From NCBI GenBank assembly GCA_921293015.1, contig OV121081.1:2914001-2978000 (forward strand): 64,000 nucleotides of DNA, given 5' to 3'. The stretch is from Phorcus lineatus (lineage: Eukaryota > Mollusca > Gastropoda > Trochida > Trochidae). The position numbers were made by a program, and so were the translations under genes. The notes beneath the pieces are model-generated. The model was not told where the DNA came from. It searched no databases and saw only the letters and a program-made list of their open reading frames with translations. How positions within the stretch are numbered: position 1 is the first letter of the stretch; each line of letters begins with the position of its first letter. This document shows, one piece after another, positions 60,196 to 64,000 of the stretch.

Positions 60196-62045
60196 CTCGT
60201 ATAGGTCACATAATGTGAAAGCAGATTCACTTTTTAAAAAATGCGGAGGATAGGTCTAGATCAAATAAATGTGACAGACATAATACAAAACAGCAACAAG
60301 GGACCACTATCTGTTTGTAGGAGAGTTAAGTGTTGTTTTATTCCATGATGAGATATATTCACTGCGCTGTATATTCTGTTGACATTTAATTGCTCCTCTC
60401 ATAAACTGAAGGGGCCGTGATGTTTAATGGCTATTGGAGGGACGGCTGAGTCACCAGCACTTTGCATTTTGTGGGTTGGAATGACCTGTTTGTGATCCCC
60501 TGTAGGGTGAGCTCCAGCAACAGTTTCCATTTATTCCATTTCAAGTGTCGACTGTTTGAGAAGGGTTTGAAAACAGGCAGATCATCCGTAGATAGTAAAA
60601 GTCCTCAGGCGGCATCTTATTCTGTGATCGTAGTACAGTAATGGCCATTGATTGAGAAATCGAGCCTGAGAATGTAGCGTCCCAAAGAAATGCCACTTAA
60701 ACAGTTCAGACATTTCCCTATAGAAATTGATTAATGGTAAATCTTCAAATGATGAGAGCCCACAGCTTTCCACTACACTGTACACTGCAGCAGAGTCCAC
60801 GCAGAATGGAGTCCATTCATAAAAAGGAACTTGGATTTTCTTTCATGAGGAAATGTGCGAGCCCTTGGGATATTTAGCTGGTTGTAGCTGTTGTCTGTCA
60901 ATCAAATATCAGGAAAATACAATTTGGTTTTCATTCAGGAAATCCAATGTTGATTTGAACAAGTAACTTCTCTTCCTATTACGCTGCTTCCTCACCACTG
61001 AATATGAGTTAATTGTTAGGCTGTATACTCTTCACACTGTCTTTAAACCCTAATGATGCAGAGAAGCTTGCAGTTTTACTCCACAGGATGCAATCTTTGA
61101 AATGTATCAGCGTATTTCTTTGATTGGCGGTGCAGCAGTGTATAGCTGCTCAGCCATATGGTTAGGTCGTAAATCAATTTGTAGTCAGCGATGACTTCGT
61201 TATGCATGAGCTGTGGATGCTTTCACATTACAATGCTGTAACAAAACCAATTGAATCTCCTGAGAATAAATCCATCAGAAAAAATGGGATTAGTCTTGAG
61301 AAAGAATTTCTGTTAATTAAGTTTATGAATCTGATTGAACTTTAAAATCACATTTAATTAAAGAAGTGACCAAAAAAACAAAGCAATGCACATGTATTGA
61401 GCTTCTTGATGTAATTGGAAAGCAAAGGTTAAATGATTTAAATTAGAAATTAGAAATTCTTAAAGAATAGATACTTGACTCAAATCTGCTAAAGAGTATA
61501 AAAGTCTTAGATGAGCTATCTATTGAAAATCTTTTCCGAGAGAAACAAACTGTCTAGTCTAGCACACTGTGTCTAGTTTCCCATATGTTGTGTGTGTGTG
61601 TCTGTCAGCCTATCTCAACACTGGTGATTAGAAGACATAATAGATGGAGAAACTACCTCCCTGATTCCGAAAATACCGTCTTGCACATCAAGATAGGAGT
61701 GAAGCAGGGGGCACGTCCCTGGGGTGTTCTCTCATTGACTAGAGACGGATGGAGGTGATAATGTCACTTGCTTTCAGTCTCTTTAACAATTTCTATCGTC
61801 AGTCTGGTTTGGATATTGAAATAAATTCCCCAAATCTGTCTTAAAAAAATATTGTAGCTATTACTTGCTATTTTGAGATTTAAAAATTTGAAGAAAAAAA
61901 AACCAGTATCTGGTCGTGATTATGTTGAAACAGAGATAGAGGAAAGAACACAGTCTTGTTAGCAAAATCTGCTCTAAAGAATTCACAGTAATATAAGAAC
62001 AGAGTCATCCATATCTAATGTATGTTGCAGTAAGATAAATTCATA

Positions 62046-62085
62046 GTCAAGATTGCTTATTCTACATACACCTCAATGTGGAGCT
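62046..62085 (-). mobile_element. Retroposon 3' end related to the one at 10.8 kb, minus strand
   Basis: On the minus strand it reads TTGAGGTGTATGTAGAATAA, followed by GCAATCTTGACTATGAA. The match to 10811-10850 covers the GGTGTA box, the AATAAA-like box and the CTTGA tail. It lies in the putative first intron. Confidence 0.4.
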
Positions 62086-64000
62086 CATTTAGATGGTGGT
62101 TGAAGTAGAAATTAATGAAGGAGACAGTGAGGCTGTTTATCGGAAGGCTAACAGCTGCTGGTATGGAGTGATCACCCTGCTCCAATCACCTCTGTATGTA
62201 TGTCTTCGCTTCAACATCTGGTGTCATCAGCTTCACATGGTTCGGTCTGCCCACAGGATGCTACCCTTCTGAGCTCCATACTGATGATTAGTCCAAGAAC
62301 TGGCAAAAACAAACTCATTTTCACAAGCAGTCTATTTTGAGTTCATACTTGGCAAACTCGTAAGCTTGTGGGAAGAACATTCTGCAAGAAGGATTTGAAA
62401 AGTATATATCAACAGAGTTCTTGGGTAAGGAAAGAAGGTAATTCCAGTTATCCACAGAGGTGCTTAGATAATATGGGGTAACTAAAGATTTTGTCAGTTA
62501 TCTGACACTCTCAGCGTTAACATTAATCCCACCTCTGACCATAGAGAAAATTTGCAGCACAAGGTATTGGTAGAGTGATTACAGCAAATCAGGATACTTA
62601 TAACCAGATCAATGGCTGGACAAATGGCTGCAGGGGGATGGTGACCACTTAGTGACCGAGACAATCTGATTGTCCGATTGATCGCCATAGGCCGAGGGTC
62701 AGGGAAGCCAATCTGACTCATGGAGCATGTCTGCACGTCTGCTCTTGATGGGAGACGAAAGCAGACGGCAAACTCTTCAGATATTTTGTGTCTGTAGAAG
62801 TTTTCTTTGTAGATATGCGATGTCTTTCTGACTGTAAGTTTGTCTGTCTGTCTGTCTATCAGTCCATCTATCCTAAGTTCAGTATTCTGTCTTTCCATCA
62901 GTCAAGACATTCAAGGTTATTAAGCTGCCGACCAAGAGACTTTATAACTGTGTCACCAGGCACAGATGCACCGAGTGCGCTTAAATCAAATCTTGGCTTC
63001 ACAATGGTGGCAGAGAGAGATGAGACTGTCAGGCTGTAAATCCCGGATTCCTTGGCTCCAACAGTTCACCAGACTCTCCTGCAAAGTTTGTAATTAATCT
63101 GACTGAATCATCCCCAGTTAATTCTTGTGAATGTTCTTTTAGGCCTCTTCTCTGAGAACTAGAATCTCAAGTAGTTGAAGGCTGAGTGACTCAAACTCAT
63201 ATTGAAAGAAGTTGCAATGTTAATTTTGTTTCAGATGCAAAACATTGAATTCAGAACAGAAATAAATACATTTTTGGCACAAAGAACAAGTATGATTTTA
63301 TTGTGAAATATTGTAATGAGGTCTATGTAGCCATGTCCCGATATGTTGTATTTATATTTATATATGGCAAAAGTCCGTAGAAGTAAGTACGTAGTAAGTG
63401 TAAAAGGGTGAATCAGAAAACAACAAGCTTGCCACAATGTTTATTTTGAGTGGGCAGACACTAGAACTAATTCTGAACTAATTCAAGCAGAGTCTGGGGG
63501 GATGTGTAAAGTTTAACATGGAGGCTGAGCATTAATTAAATCCTGTGTAATGGCCGCTGGCTTCCTGTGGTGATGAAGGGAGAGATGCTACAAATTGCCA
63601 ATCCCAGGGTGACTGACAGATGAAGTTTGTTGCGTGTGGGATGTGCTTCGATGGAGATTTGCCAGTTGGCCTCTTACCTCACCCCAAAAAATCTTGGGTT
63701 ATTCAGTGGATTACTCGCATATCACGTCTCAACTGAATGAATAATTGTTAGTACAGATGCATAAAACAAAGATGTCTCATCTCAGGATAGCTTCTCTTCA
63801 GGTTGTATCTGAGCAGACGGATAGTATCTCCATGAGTTGTATCGTTCTGTGTTGTGTGAAAGTATAAGCAGACGTCAAAGTTGGACTGTGGCCAGACTGC
63901 TTTTCAACAACAGACTCATTGTAAGCTTGATGCGTAAACAACCAAATTGTTTCCCCGAGCCATTGTCGATATTCACATACCTGTCCTTCTGGTACACTTG

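Larger units (their letters stand above)
56174..64000 (+). other. Probable first coding intron (open to window end), no further exon recognised
   Basis: If the donor at 56174 is used, the remaining 7.8 kb is intron. All ORFs in it are short and have no recognisable family. It holds a 28-bp duplication near 57002-57045, a GC-richer stretch at 60000-60200, a short TG run near 61590, a retroposon end at 62046-62085 and a short (CTGT)n near 62837. The remainder is AT-rich sequence with scattered TAAT and E-box words and nothing I can name. Confidence 0.4.

Overview
The window is 64 kb of AT-rich, gene-poor eukaryotic DNA. It has no operons, no bacterial-style dense ORFs, no rRNA and no tRNA gene that I could recognise. 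Long non-coding stretches, many microsatellites and minisatellites, MITE-like elements, a decayed LINE tail and a GT/AG-type first coding exon point to an animal nuclear genome. The style of the LINE C-terminus and of the short repeats suggests a marine invertebrate, most plausibly a mollusc. That is an inference, not a proof.

Layout. 1-16.3 kb: unannotatable AT-rich DNA with a ~300-bp local duplication (1.3-1.9 kb), an ACCAT-type satellite (3.5-4.0 kb), a compact block of nested perfect inverted repeats (4.44-4.61 kb), a 371-bp TA-flanked MITE (5.25-5.62 kb) and clusters of AGGTGTGA and CAGGTG motifs (6.1, 7.4-7.6, 8.5-8.9 kb). 16.33-18.79 kb: a TTAA-flanked, CpG-rich, piggyBac-like non-autonomous element built largely of old ~190-bp tandem units. 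19.7-21.3 kb: small tandem repeats, then a long CT tract that runs into a 200-base assembly gap. 21.7-23.6 kb: two diverged copies of one non-coding module with a TTAA-flanked MITE between them. 24.8-25.4 kb: frameshifted 3' end of a non-LTR retrotransposon. 26.1-26.5 kb: seven-copy 52-bp minisatellite. 30.1-31.4 kb: E-box, SOX-like and T-box-like motif clusters. 39.6-40.9 kb: 1.3 kb of purine-rich DNA with a 39-bp minisatellite and higher-order units. 54.6-54.85 kb: 61-bp minisatellite.

Genes. The only coding segment I can defend is one first coding exon at 56,071-56,173 on the + strand. It has a good ATG context, a signal peptide and a consensus CAG|GTAAGT donor in phase 1. A CCAAT-box-bearing candidate promoter lies at 55.5-56.0 kb, and a possible alternative upstream promoter/5'UTR exon at 38.8-39.0 kb. 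The mature N-terminus has a W-x2-D-x2-PK spacing that reminded me of class-1 semaphorins, but 14 residues cannot prove that. If the exon is real, everything from 56,174 to the window end is its first coding intron, and much of the upstream DNA is a candidate cis-regulatory landscape.

Several retroposon 3' ends are scattered through the window. They share an AATAAA-like box, and each runs into its own microsatellite, which explains some of the simple repeats. All calls come from reading the sequence by eye. No alignment, folding or database search was run.
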